From: UBA4661 sp002405405
Lineage (GTDB): Bacteria > Bacteroidota > Ignavibacteria > Kapaibacteriales > UBA4661
Assembly (NCBI GenBank): GCA_036847245.1
Contig: DAIUAL010000006.1
Location: 1-46,430 of the forward strand
Length of the DNA stretch: 46,430 nucleotides
Reading direction: 5' to 3'
In this document: positions 36,368 through 44,359 of the stretch, one piece after another
How the letters are laid out: each line of letters begins with the position of its first letter
How positions within the stretch are numbered: the stretch's first letter is position 1
Notes under the pieces: generated by a model
Told to the model about the DNA's origin: nothing
What the model saw: only the letters and a program-made list of their open reading frames with translations
The model's database searches: none
Program-made: the position numbers and the translations under genes

Positions 36368-36850
36368 ATGAAGATCTTGGTGGTATGTTGGTGTACGATA
36401 GTATGCGTCTCGTGCAGCTCTGTGAAAGTGCAATCACGTGATGTGGATTCTGCACAGAGTAGCCAATCCGCCAAGATTTCATCCGGTACAGAACAAAGTA
36501 TGAGTCCTATTCCCCCTCAGCATAGTGCGATTGTTGGTCGTATTGTCAGCATTTCTGCTCGCCGACTTAATCAGCCAATACCTTGCACTATTGCGCCATG
36601 CGTTGCGATTGTGCGCCTTGAGTCTTTGCGTGCTGGTATGAATTTTCCCGATGATATTCTACCGGACGAAGAATATACGATAACATTTTCTTGTACTCTT
36701 GCGCCAACAACGAAAGAAATGTTTCCTGATGTAGCGACACAGTTGCCGGGCTTGCAAGTTGGTGCGCGATTCAAGGCACTCTTACGGTATGAGCCGGGGT
36801 TTGGCGGTGGTGCACGAAATTTTGTTATTGACCGATACGAAAAATTATAA
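36368..36850 (+). CDS. Small lipoprotein of unknown function
   Basis: 160 residues from the ATG at 36368; an in-frame ATG at 36323 would add 15 polar residues, which breaks the signal peptide and is not preferred. The signal ends in a lipobox VCVSC. A Ser/Gln-rich linker follows and the mature domain of about 100 residues has a small beta-rich fold with two Cys (PCTIAPC) and ends with GARNFVIDRYEKL. Family not recognised; the pattern of an exported beta-barrel of OB type is possible but unproved. The gene ends at a strong terminator shared with accC. Confidence 0.65.
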   Translation: MKILVVCWCTIVCVSCSSVKVQSRDVDSAQSSQSAKISSGTEQSMSPIPPQHSAIVGRIVSISARRLNQPIPCTIAPCVAIVRLESLRAGMNFPDDILPDEEYTITFSCTLAPTTKEMFPDVATQLPGLQVGARFKALLRYEPGFGGGARNFVIDRYEKL

Positions 36851-36867
36851 GCATAGTTTGTAAGCAC

Positions 36868-36900
36868 AAAAAAACCGCTTCTCATCGAAGCGGTTTTTTT
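36868..36900. terminator. Bidirectional rho-independent terminator
   Basis: A perfect 14-bp stem with A7CCGCTTC on the left (36868-36881), a TCATC loop and GAAGCGG plus T7 on the right (36887-36900). It serves the lipoprotein gene and accC, which converge on it. Confidence 0.93.
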
Positions 36901-36923
36901 GTGTTTGTCTCTGTAAATCGATA

Positions 36924-38258
36924 TTACTTCCATCCACGCGTGTCAAGATATTTTGTATCAAATTCTCCAGCGATAAAGTCCTTATTCTCCATCATTTTTG
37001 CATGAAACGGAATAGTTGTATGAATGCCTTCGATAACTGTTTCGGCAAGTGCGCGACGCATGCGAAGAATTGCCTCCATACGTGTCTCGCCGAAGCAAAT
37101 GAGTTTGGCAATCATTGAGTCGTAATATGGAGGGATGGAATAACCTTCATAAATATGCGAATCTACGCGTACACCCGGTCCACCGGGGAAGTGCAATGCT
37201 GTAATTTTCCCCGGCGATGGCCGCCAGTTGTGTTCGGGATCCTCGGCATTAATTCGACATTCAATTGCATGACGCAATGGCACGCCACCTTTTATGGAGA
37301 GTGGTTTGCCCATAGCAACCAACAATTGCTCTTTTACGAGGTCAAGTCCGAGCGATTCTTCTGTGACAGGATGCTCTACTTGGATGCGGGTATTCATCTC
37401 CATAAAATAGAAGTTGCGGTATTTATCAACGAGAAACTCAATTGTACCGGCACCTTCATAATTCACTGCTTGAGCCGCTTTGACTGCCGCCTCGCCCATG
37501 CGTCGGCGAAGATCTTCATCCATAATGGGCGAAGGGGCTTCTTCAATCAATTTTTGATGTCGTCGCTGGATAGAGCATTCTCGCTCATTCAGATGGATGA
37601 TATTACCATGACCATCCCCAAAGACTTGAATTTCGATATGGCGTGGCTCTTCGACGAATTTTTCAATGTACAAATCGGGGTTGCTAAATGCAGCTTCAGC
37701 TTCTGTTCGTGCCGTAATAAAAGCAGATTCGATGTCTTCTTCTCGGGTTACCATGCGCATACCCTTACCACCACCACCTGCAGATGCTTTCATCATAACA
37801 GGTAGACCAATTTCTAAAGCAAGTCGACGAGCGGTAGCAACATCGCTTACAATGCCTTCACTTCCCGGAACCACAGGTACACCTGCTGCACGCATGGTTT
37901 CTTTGGCAACGGATTTATTTCCCATTCTTGTAATGGAATCCGATTTTGGTCCAATGAATTTGAAACCACAGTCCGTACAAATTTCAGCAAAGTCAGCATT
38001 TTCTGATAAGAAGCCATATCCGGGGTGAATGCCGTCGGCATTGGTAATCTGCGCCGCCGCAATAATCGAAGGAACTTTCAGATAACTCTCGCGCCCCATC
38101 GGAGGACCGATACACACAGCTTCGTCGGCAAAGCGAACATGAAGAGAGTGGCGATCAGCCTCGGAATATACAGCTACAGTCTGTAACCCCAACTCTTTGC
38201 AGGCACGAATCACACGTAAAGCAATTTCGCCACGATTAGCAATCAATACTTTTTTCAT
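36924..38258 (-). CDS. accC: Biotin carboxylase subunit of acetyl-CoA carboxylase
   Basis: 444 residues. Carboxylates the biotin carried by AccB using bicarbonate and ATP, the first half of malonyl-CoA formation. ATP-grasp motifs are intact: the glycine loop KASAGGGGKGMRMV, the EKFVEEPRHIEIQV motif, the catalytic region MNTRIQVEHPVTE, and the lid region. The length is normal. It follows accB with 101 bp between. Confidence 0.97.
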   Translation of the reverse strand: MKKVLIANRGEIALRVIRACKELGLQTVAVYSEADRHSLHVRFADEAVCIGPPMGRESYLKVPSIIAAAQITNADGIHPGYGFLSENADFAEICTDCGFKFIGPKSDSITRMGNKSVAKETMRAAGVPVVPGSEGIVSDVATARRLALEIGLPVMMKASAGGGGKGMRMVTREEDIESAFITARTEAEAAFSNPDLYIEKFVEEPRHIEIQVFGDGHGNIIHLNERECSIQRRHQKLIEEAPSPIMDEDLRRRMGEAAVKAAQAVNYEGAGTIEFLVDKYRNFYFMEMNTRIQVEHPVTEESLGLDLVKEQLLVAMGKPLSIKGGVPLRHAIECRINAEDPEHNWRPSPGKITALHFPGGPGVRVDSHIYEGYSIPPYYDSMIAKLICFGETRMEAILRMRRALAETVIEGIHTTIPFHAKMMENKDFIAGEFDTKYLDTRGWK

Positions 38259-38359
38259 TTGGTTTCTTGGGTAACAGCATGGAAAAATAACGCACGACTG
38301 TACAAAAGCACCTCACTAAATGTTGTGACGTGATATCATAGCAATCGATTGTGCTCGTT

Positions 38360-38869
38360 TTAGTCGGCTTGTACCGAGAAAAGCGGCTGATTGTATTCAA
38401 CGGGCTGTCCGTTTTCAACATGAATTTTTACGATTGTGCCACTGATGTCGCTTTCGATTTCATTCATCAATTTCATTGCTTCGATGATGCATAGTGTTTG
38501 TCCGACTGATACACGATTTCCAACTTGCGTAAAAGGATCGGCATCAGGTGAGGGAGCACGATAAAATGTACCAACAATAGGCGACAATACTTGTTTTACC
38601 TTATCATTGACCACAGGGGGTGGAGTCGGCTTCGGAGCTTCAGGGGGAGTAGCCGGAGTAGCAACCGATGCCGGTACGGAAGAGGCGGGAGCAGCAGGAG
38701 GTGGCGGCGGCATATAATGATGGGCAAATTGAGGAGCGTGAGTAACAACTGTCGCCTGCTCCTGTGCCTTAGCAAGTCGCAATTTCGTGCCATCTTCTTC
38801 AATTTCTAGTTCAACAGCAGAACTGCCGTCGAATATCTTCATGAGTTTGCTGAGATATTGTAAATCCAT
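38360..38869 (-). CDS. accB: Biotin carboxyl carrier protein of acetyl-CoA carboxylase
   Basis: 169 residues. An N-terminal helical segment, a Pro/Ala-rich hinge (about 52-88), and a biotinyl domain with the target Lys133 in EAMKLMNE. The domain length is standard, and the thumb-like segment (FYRAPSPDADPF) identifies the acetyl-CoA type. Upstream is efp with a terminator between; downstream is accC, so the two acc genes form one operon. Confidence 0.97.
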   Translation of the reverse strand: MDLQYLSKLMKIFDGSSAVELEIEEDGTKLRLAKAQEQATVVTHAPQFAHHYMPPPPPAAPASSVPASVATPATPPEAPKPTPPPVVNDKVKQVLSPIVGTFYRAPSPDADPFTQVGNRVSVGQTLCIIEAMKLMNEIESDISGTIVKIHVENGQPVEYNQPLFSVQAD

Positions 38870-38977
38870 GATGTGCTTCCTTTTGAAAATGTTTCAAAAT
38901 GGTACTAGGTACAATCAAGTAGTGAGAACACTCAAATAGTACGGGACGAAAATTGCAATTTTTTAACTAAATGCGCT

Positions 38978-39015
38978 CAAAAAAGAAAGCGCGTCTTTCG
39001 CAAGAAAAACGCGCC
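38978..39015 (-). terminator. Terminator or attenuator after efp
   Basis: On the minus strand GCGCGT (39014-39009) and ACGCGC (38994-38989) form a 6-bp GC-rich stem whose loop can pair further, followed by TTTCTTTTTT. It lies after efp and before accB and may let only part of the transcripts read into accBC. Confidence 0.75.
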
Positions 39016-39035
39016 TAAAATATGCGGCGTAAGAA

Positions 39036-39599
39036 TTACTCTTTCACACGTTCCATGTACTCACCTGTGCGAGTATCGATACGAATTAATTCACCTTGAT
39101 TGACAAACAATGGCACAGATACGATAGCACCTGTTTCCAATGTTGCTGGTTTGAGATTATTATTCGCAGAGTCACCTTTGATACCTGGTTCTGACTCCGT
39201 AATACGCAAAATAACATGGGCTGGAAGTTCGACTTGTAATACTTCGGATTCATTAAATGAAATCGAGGCAGTACCACCTTCTTTGAGAAATTTACCGGCT
39301 TCGCCCATTGATTTTTCGCTGACATTGACTTGGTCATAAGTCTCATTATCCATGAAAACGAAGTCTGTACCTTCGCGGTAGAGAAACTGGTAGTCACGGC
39401 GTTCGACGCGTAAAAAGTCAATGGATTCACCTGAGCGAAAACGCTCTTCCAAGTTTTTACCTGAACGAAGATTGCGCATACGCACTTGATAGAACGCACG
39501 AAGATTGCCCGGTGTACGGTGTGTCGATTCCAACACTAAGCAGGGCTCATTGTTATATTTTATTACCGCACCGGCACGAAGATCCGCTGTTGTACCCAT
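39036..39599 (-). CDS. efp: Elongation factor P with Asn at the modification position
   Basis: 187 residues from the ATG at 39599; an in-frame upstream extension has no family character and runs into the tRNA. EF-P relieves ribosome stalling at polyproline. The three domains (KOW-like, OB, C-terminal) are complete, ending in RIDTRTGEYMERVKE. The loop that is modified in other bacteria reads HRTPGNLRAFY, so Asn32 occupies the place of Lys34 in Escherichia coli EF-P or Arg32 in the EarP type. The factor is therefore unlikely to use the known lysylation or rhamnosylation. Upstream lies tRNA-Cys, downstream accB and accC. Confidence 0.95.
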   Translation of the reverse strand: MGTTADLRAGAVIKYNNEPCLVLESTHRTPGNLRAFYQVRMRNLRSGKNLEERFRSGESIDFLRVERRDYQFLYREGTDFVFMDNETYDQVNVSEKSMGEAGKFLKEGGTASISFNESEVLQVELPAHVILRITESEPGIKGDSANNNLKPATLETGAIVSVPLFVNQGELIRIDTRTGEYMERVKE

Positions 39600-39643
39600 A
39601 GAAACACAAAGAGAGAAAAAATCAAAAAATAAAATCAGAAGAG

Positions 39644-39714
39644 AGGAGACGAGCGGATTCGAACCGCTGTACAAGCTTTTGCAGAGCTCTGCCTAGCCGC
39701 TCGGCCACGTCTCC
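39644..39714 (-). tRNA. tRNA-Cys (GCA)
   Basis: A 71-base cloverleaf on the minus strand. The 7-bp acceptor stem GGAGACG pairs with CGTCTCC; the anticodon stem GAGCT/AGCTT encloses CTGCAAA with anticodon GCA, and the T-stem AGCGG/CCGCT encloses TTCGAAT. The discriminator is U, as in tRNA-Cys. CCA is not encoded. It lies 45 bp upstream of efp on the same strand. Confidence 0.95.
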
Positions 39715-39943
39715 GTGTAGGTGTTGGCTTGTTCTCTCCTATATTTGCGTATTCTTAGGAAAAAAGCCAACGCGGCACTGTTTGAAGTTTCGGTGTAATA
39801 GAAAGTCCGAGGATTTCTCTAGTACAAACCGCAAACAGACTTGCAATGTACGGTATTTGGTGGATATTTCCACAGAGAAAATTCTCTTTCGGGTCGTAGC
39901 ATGGTTCATAGAGTATTTCATCACAGTAACAAGTAAATCTCGT
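39715..39943. other. Intergenic region between tRNA-Cys and lpxK
   Basis: About 230 bp (313 bp if lpxK starts at the GTG at 40028), divergent promoters expected. I see no gene; an open frame at 39782 ends in the TAG discussed for lpxK. A small palindrome GAGAAAATTCTC lies near 39884. Nothing else supported. Confidence 0.5.
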
Positions 39944-40027
39944 ATGTCAATTTTGTCACAGTAGTATGGTGCTGTTGTTCGGCGACGCAACGCCGCGTAT
40001 GATACGGGTAATTATAAGCCATATCAT

Positions 40028-41002
40028 GTGCCTGTCCCTGTATTTAGCATCGGGAATATATCAACCGGTGGAACAGGTAAAACGCCCATGGCACAATATG
40101 TTGCACGCCTTTTGGTTAATCAGGTGTTATTGCCTGCGATTATTGGACGAGGGTATAAGAGACGTAGTTCGGGGCAAGTTGTTGTGTGTGATGGTGTCAC
40201 TATTCGGGCTACTGCTGATACCGCAGGCGACGAACTCATGCTTCACGCAGAGTTGCTCGGTATACCCGTGATAGCCGATAGTGAACGTAAACATGCTGCT
40301 GAAACAGCATTGCGGTACAATGCTTCGGCAATTATTATGGATGATGGTTTCCAGCACCGCCGACTCCATCGGGACTGCGATATTGTATTAATTGATCCAA
40401 CAACCTTGACAGAGCCTACATTGCTACCAACCGGTCGATTGCGCGAACCATTGCAATCAGCATTACGCGCTCATTGTATTGTCTGTACAGGAGGAGTACG
40501 CATTGAAGATATTCCTCACGATATCTTGACCACCAATGTTGTTTTAGTAGAAGCACAGGCAATACTTGGAGCATTGTATCGTTTGTATGATTATACTTTA
40601 CATGAATGCGCAAGAATGGGACAAAGTGAGAATAACCAGCCTCGATCGAAAAATCTTATTGCCGTATCGGGTATTGCACATCCAAAGCGATTTCGTCAGG
40701 CATTACAAGGGTATGCAAATCAAGGAGTGCGGATTGTTGGAGAAAGAGAATATGTAGATCATGCTCGGTACAGTACTCGAATGATTGAAGCAATCTGTGC
40801 ACAAGTTCGTGAATGCGCTGCGGATGGGATTGTAACAACAGAGAAGGATGCAGTAAAATTACGTGCATTTCTCCCGATGTTTGAATCGCGAGAAATTCCC
40901 GTATATGTTGCGCCTTTGGAATTGTCGTTGGTACGGGGAAAAGAAGAATTTCATGCACTCTGCCTGCAAACAATTCAGCAATTTCGTGCCACTCATTCGT
41001 AA
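40028..41002 (+). CDS. lpxK: Tetraacyldisaccharide 4'-kinase LpxK, N-terminus interrupted by TAG
   Basis: Phosphorylates lipid A disaccharide at the 4' position on the inner membrane. 324 residues from the GTG at 40028. P-loop GGTGKTP at residues 14-20, DDGFQHRRLHRDCD as the family motif, and TTEKDAVKL near the C-terminus. The expected membrane-associated N-terminus lies upstream: codons between 39965 and 40027 read YGAVVRRRN, AYDTGN and KPYH, matching the LpxK family. An in-frame TAG at 39962-39964 precedes them, and behind it ATG at 39944 starts MSILSQ. There is no ATG, GTG or TTG between the TAG and the GTG at 40028. The ribosome site before that GTG is poor. The gene may be broken, wrongly sequenced or read from 40028. 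Confidence 0.85.
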   Translation: MPVPVFSIGNISTGGTGKTPMAQYVARLLVNQVLLPAIIGRGYKRRSSGQVVVCDGVTIRATADTAGDELMLHAELLGIPVIADSERKHAAETALRYNASAIIMDDGFQHRRLHRDCDIVLIDPTTLTEPTLLPTGRLREPLQSALRAHCIVCTGGVRIEDIPHDILTTNVVLVEAQAILGALYRLYDYTLHECARMGQSENNQPRSKNLIAVSGIAHPKRFRQALQGYANQGVRIVGEREYVDHARYSTRMIEAICAQVRECAADGIVTTEKDAVKLRAFLPMFESREIPVYVAPLELSLVRGKEEFHALCLQTIQQFRATHS

Positions 41003-41099
41003 GGTTTTCATGTTTGTATACACATTTACATTCATGTTCCTCGGTAATTACTGCATATTATCCTAGATCACATTTTTTCTCTTCAACAAAGAAAGCACT

Positions 41100-41828
41100 A
41101 TGAATATTGCTCTTACACGCATAACAGGTTCTGAACGGTATCACAATTATGTTCGATGGCTTACCGCAGCAAATCCTGAAGTTGTGTGCATTGACTTGTG
41201 GTCTTTGCCGGACACGGAAACAGCCCTTGCTCAACTCGCGACATGCAGTGGTGTGGTAATCACCGGAGGACCGGATATTGATCCTGCACGATATAACAAA
41301 GAGTCAGAACGTGAGCGTTGTTTTATGGATGAGCGACGTGATGCAATAGAATTCCCTATACTGCAACGTGCATTAGAAATGAAAATGCCGGTATTGGGTG
41401 TGTGTCGTGGTGCTCAGGTTATCAATGTACATTTGGGTGGCTCGATGATTGTAGATATTCCTACTGATCTGCAAACGACAACAGAACATAGTTCCACCAT
41501 GATTGATGGTGAACATCATGATGCCTATCACAGTGTAGTGGTCGAGCCCGGTTCATTACTCAAAAAGATTACCGGTCAGCTTGAGGGTGCGATTAATTCG
41601 GCGCATCATCAAGCGGTAGATCGTTTGGCTGAAACACTCAAAATTTCAGCACGATCGGCGACCGATAACATTGTCGAAGCAATTGAGTGTGATGATCCAA
41701 CGCAAGGGTTCTTGCTTGGTGTACAATGGCACCCGGAGCGCATGGATTTTGCAAGTCCTTTTTCACTTACTCTTGCTCAACATTTTTTATTTGAAGCTGA
41801 TTCATATCGAACACTCATCCGCATGTAG
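41100..41828 (+). CDS. Gamma-glutamyl hydrolase-like class I glutamine amidotransferase (PuuD/peptidase C26)
   Basis: 242 residues. Nucleophile Cys102 (LGVCRGAQ), and His211 and Glu213 (VQWHPERMD) form the triad. The N-terminal ITGGPDIDP motif is typical of the C26/PuuD group, which hydrolyses gamma-glutamyl amide bonds such as gamma-glutamyl-GABA. There is no gamma-aminobutyrate pathway next to it; instead it precedes an NlpC/P60 endopeptidase and an L-Ala-D/L-Glu epimerase, so a role on gamma-D-glutamyl bonds of muropeptides is a reasonable inference. It follows lpxK by 97 bp. Confidence 0.88.
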   Translation: MNIALTRITGSERYHNYVRWLTAANPEVVCIDLWSLPDTETALAQLATCSGVVITGGPDIDPARYNKESERERCFMDERRDAIEFPILQRALEMKMPVLGVCRGAQVINVHLGGSMIVDIPTDLQTTTEHSSTMIDGEHHDAYHSVVVEPGSLLKKITGQLEGAINSAHHQAVDRLAETLKISARSATDNIVEAIECDDPTQGFLLGVQWHPERMDFASPFSLTLAQHFLFEADSYRTLIRM

Positions 41829-41875
41829 CCAGTATCTAATCTTTCATCCTTCGTTATCGTCATTTTTCTTTGTGT

Positions 41876-42910
41876 ATGCCACGATTTCCCAGAGCAGTAA
41901 GTTCGCTCGAGCGAAGCGGACAACAATATCTACCTTCTCAGCCATTGGTGCAGTCTGCGGAAGTATCGCTTGCTATCCCGGCTATCATCAATGTTTCAGT
42001 AGCAAATGTATATTCTGCCCCCAATCATCGTTCGGAATTAACAACGCAGGCATGGCTTGGTGTGGTTGTAACAATCAATGAAGAACAAAAAGAATGGCGA
42101 CATATCACAATGCCTGATGGTTACACGGGCTGGACACACAAAGCTAACCTTGTTCCGGCTGTATCGTCTACGCTACGCTCGTGGACCACTAAAGAGAGAG
42201 TTATTGTTACTGCACATATCGACTTTGTGTATAGCGATATGGATATGAATGCACCGCGTGTTTGTGATGTTGTGCAGAGTAATGTTTTACGTGTGATTGC
42301 GGAAATCCACGTGCCTCGTAAACGAGGACAGCATCATGCACATACTGATTGGTGGCAAGTACAATTGCCTGATGGGCGCATAGGGTATCTTCGCTATCAT
42401 GCCGGGCAAGAATTAAAAGCATGGTTAAAAACACGGTCATTGAAGGCAGAGAATCTCATTGCAACTGCTCAACAATATATTGGTATACCATATACATGGG
42501 GCGGAACCTCACCAAAAACAATGGATTGTAGTGGTTTTATACGAGTTGTTTTTGCGCAGCATGGCGTTCTTTTTCAGCGTGATGCAAGTCAACAAGCACG
42601 ACAAGGTAAGCCAATACCGATTGCTACAACTACAACAGCAAAGCATGAAGATTTTACACAGCTGCAACCGGGTGACTTGCTGTTCTTTGGTGATCGTATT
42701 GCTCCCAAACAATATAAAATCACTCATGTTGCTTTGTATATAGGAGGTGGTGAATACATTCATGCTGCAGGTCTAGTAAAAATTAACAGTCTTTTACGTA
42801 CCGCTTCCAACTATGATGATGAGCGTTATACAACTCTGGTCAGTGCGCGTCGGTTTTTAGGAGCAACGCGTGAACAAGGTATTCACCCAATCAAAAATTT
42901 ATATCAATAG
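41876..42910 (+). CDS. SH3-NlpC/P60 gamma-D-glutamyl-L-diamino acid endopeptidase-like protein
   Basis: 344 residues from the ATG at 41876 (TTG at 41870 in frame is less likely). No signal peptide is visible. Two SH3-like beta domains at about 35-95 and 110-185 precede an NlpC/P60 domain at about 190-335, with Cys218 (MDCSGF), His284 (THVALYIG) and His296 as triad. This architecture equals Bacillus YkfC, which frees the L-Ala-D-Glu dipeptide from muropeptides in the cytoplasm. The downstream Ala-Glu epimerase would act on that product. The gap to the upstream gene is 47 bp. Confidence 0.88.
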   Translation: MPRFPRAVSSLERSGQQYLPSQPLVQSAEVSLAIPAIINVSVANVYSAPNHRSELTTQAWLGVVVTINEEQKEWRHITMPDGYTGWTHKANLVPAVSSTLRSWTTKERVIVTAHIDFVYSDMDMNAPRVCDVVQSNVLRVIAEIHVPRKRGQHHAHTDWWQVQLPDGRIGYLRYHAGQELKAWLKTRSLKAENLIATAQQYIGIPYTWGGTSPKTMDCSGFIRVVFAQHGVLFQRDASQQARQGKPIPIATTTTAKHEDFTQLQPGDLLFFGDRIAPKQYKITHVALYIGGGEYIHAAGLVKINSLLRTASNYDDERYTTLVSARRFLGATREQGIHPIKNLYQ

Positions 42911-43002
42911 CTACTGTCGCAAATAGAAATTGTACGGAGAGAATACTGTATTTTCGTTTTTATATTTTGCTGTTATTTCACCAATTATCGTACTATGTTC
43001 TC

Positions 43003-44052
43003 ATGCGTTTAACGGCTCTTCCTTACACTCTGCATCTACGTTCGGCTTTTAATGTTGCAACCTATTCGCGGACAACAACGCCGATTGTTGTAGTGCGCCT
43101 AGAGCATGAGGGGGTTATAGGCTATGGCGAAGCATCATTACCACCATACTTGGGTGAAACACAAGAAAGTGTTCTAGCCTTTTTACAAGCACTTCAAATT
43201 GAAAAATTTGATAATCCATTTGAGTTAGAAGAAATTCTGCTGTATGTCGATCATACTGCACAGGGTAATACTGCCGCCAAAGCCGCAATCGATATTGCTT
43301 TGCATGATATGGTTGGAAAAATTATGAATCGCCCATGTCATGAATTGTGGGGGATTTCTGCCGCACAAACACCACTTTCTACTTTTACGATTGGGTTGGG
43401 ATCGCTCGATGATGTGCGGGCAAAAGCACAGGAGGCAAAACATTTTCCTGTTCTCAAGGTAAAGCTAGGCAGTCACGAGGGGATTGAGCACGATAAAGCA
43501 ATTATCCAAGCTTTACGTGAAACAACACCGGCATCGTTCACAGTAGACGCAAACCAAGGTTGGCAAACAAAAGAAGTTGCACTCGAGATGATCGAGTGGC
43601 TCTCGAAATATAATGTGCTTTTTGTCGAGCAACCACTTCATAAAGATGCCCTTGAAGATACTGCCTGGATTTATGAACGTAGTCCGCTTCCGCTGTATGC
43701 AGACGAATCCTGTAAACGATTAACTGATATGCGAAGCTTATTGGATGTATTTCATGGAGTAAATATCAAACTCATGAAAAGTACCGGACTGCGTGAAGCT
43801 TATGCGATGATTCATGCTGCACGTGCACTTGGTTTAGAGGTGTTATTAGGCTGCATGACAGAAACATCATGTGCAATTTCAGCGGCTTCTCAATTAGCCC
43901 CGTTAGCACGCTATGCAGACTTAGATGGTGCGTTGCTGATTAGTAATGATTGTTTTGAGGGGACAATAATACGCGATGGTAGCATTCGTGTCAGTAAAAA
44001 GCCCGGTATAGGCGCAACACCGACGACTGAAGCACTTTCATGGTTGTCTTGA
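43003..44052 (+). CDS. L-Ala-D/L-Glu epimerase (enolase superfamily)
   Basis: 349 residues from the ATG at 43003, chosen from the family N-terminus. Converts L-Ala-D-Glu to L-Ala-L-Glu in murein peptide recycling. Catalytic lysines are Lys154 (LKVKLG) and Lys256 (NIKLMKSTG); metal ligands Asp182 (VDANQGW), Glu209 (VEQPL) and Asp234 (ADESCK) are present. The DES and KLMKS motifs support the dipeptide epimerase rather than muconate cycloisomerase. Ends 18 bp from the convergent HPr gene. Confidence 0.92.
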   Translation: MRLTALPYTLHLRSAFNVATYSRTTTPIVVVRLEHEGVIGYGEASLPPYLGETQESVLAFLQALQIEKFDNPFELEEILLYVDHTAQGNTAAKAAIDIALHDMVGKIMNRPCHELWGISAAQTPLSTFTIGLGSLDDVRAKAQEAKHFPVLKVKLGSHEGIEHDKAIIQALRETTPASFTVDANQGWQTKEVALEMIEWLSKYNVLFVEQPLHKDALEDTAWIYERSPLPLYADESCKRLTDMRSLLDVFHGVNIKLMKSTGLREAYAMIHAARALGLEVLLGCMTETSCAISAASQLAPLARYADLDGALLISNDCFEGTIIRDGSIRVSKKPGIGATPTTEALSWLS

Positions 44053-44070
44053 CAAAGTTAGGAGATACTT

Positions 44071-44340
44071 TTAAATGGCTTCATTAAAGCCTGCATCAAA
44101 GTATTCCAACATCTCCTTAAATGCTTCTTGCTCATCGAGACCGTCAATAGTTAGTGTGAGCTTGGCGTATTGTTCAGCTGCAAGCGTCATAACACCGATG
44201 ATACTTTTAGCGTTAACATTCATACCATTACGTTCCAAAGTAATGGATGATTTATACTTCGAGGCAATTTTTGTGATAACAGCGGCGGGTCGCGTATGCA
44301 AGCCCGCCTTATTTTTTATGGTCACGAGTTCTTGAATCAT
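44071..44340 (-). CDS. HPr-like phosphocarrier protein
   Basis: 89 residues from the ATG at 44340. His15 (GLHTRPAA) is the PEP-dependent phosphorylation site and Ser46 (AKSIIGVM) is the regulatory site, so both classical HPr positions are present. No enzyme I, HPr kinase or PTS transporter is in the window; it may serve regulation or a nitrogen-type PTS. It is 19 bp after tyrS and likely co-transcribed with it. Confidence 0.93.
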   Translation of the reverse strand: MIQELVTIKNKAGLHTRPAAVITKIASKYKSSITLERNGMNVNAKSIIGVMTLAAEQYAKLTLTIDGLDEQEAFKEMLEYFDAGFNEAI

Positions 44341-44359
44341 AGAGCAACTTGTTGAGCAG

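Noticed and set aside
9960..39964. Genome-wide stop-codon recoding
   Set aside because: TAA, TAG and TGA all end other intact genes here (for example purL with TGA, osmC with TAG, nrdJ with TAA), so the two internal stops are local events.
39966..40271. 101-residue frame beginning at an ATG near lpxK
   Set aside because: It runs out of frame through the conserved lpxK P-loop region, so it is a shadow; it cannot supply the lpxK N-terminus without a frameshift.
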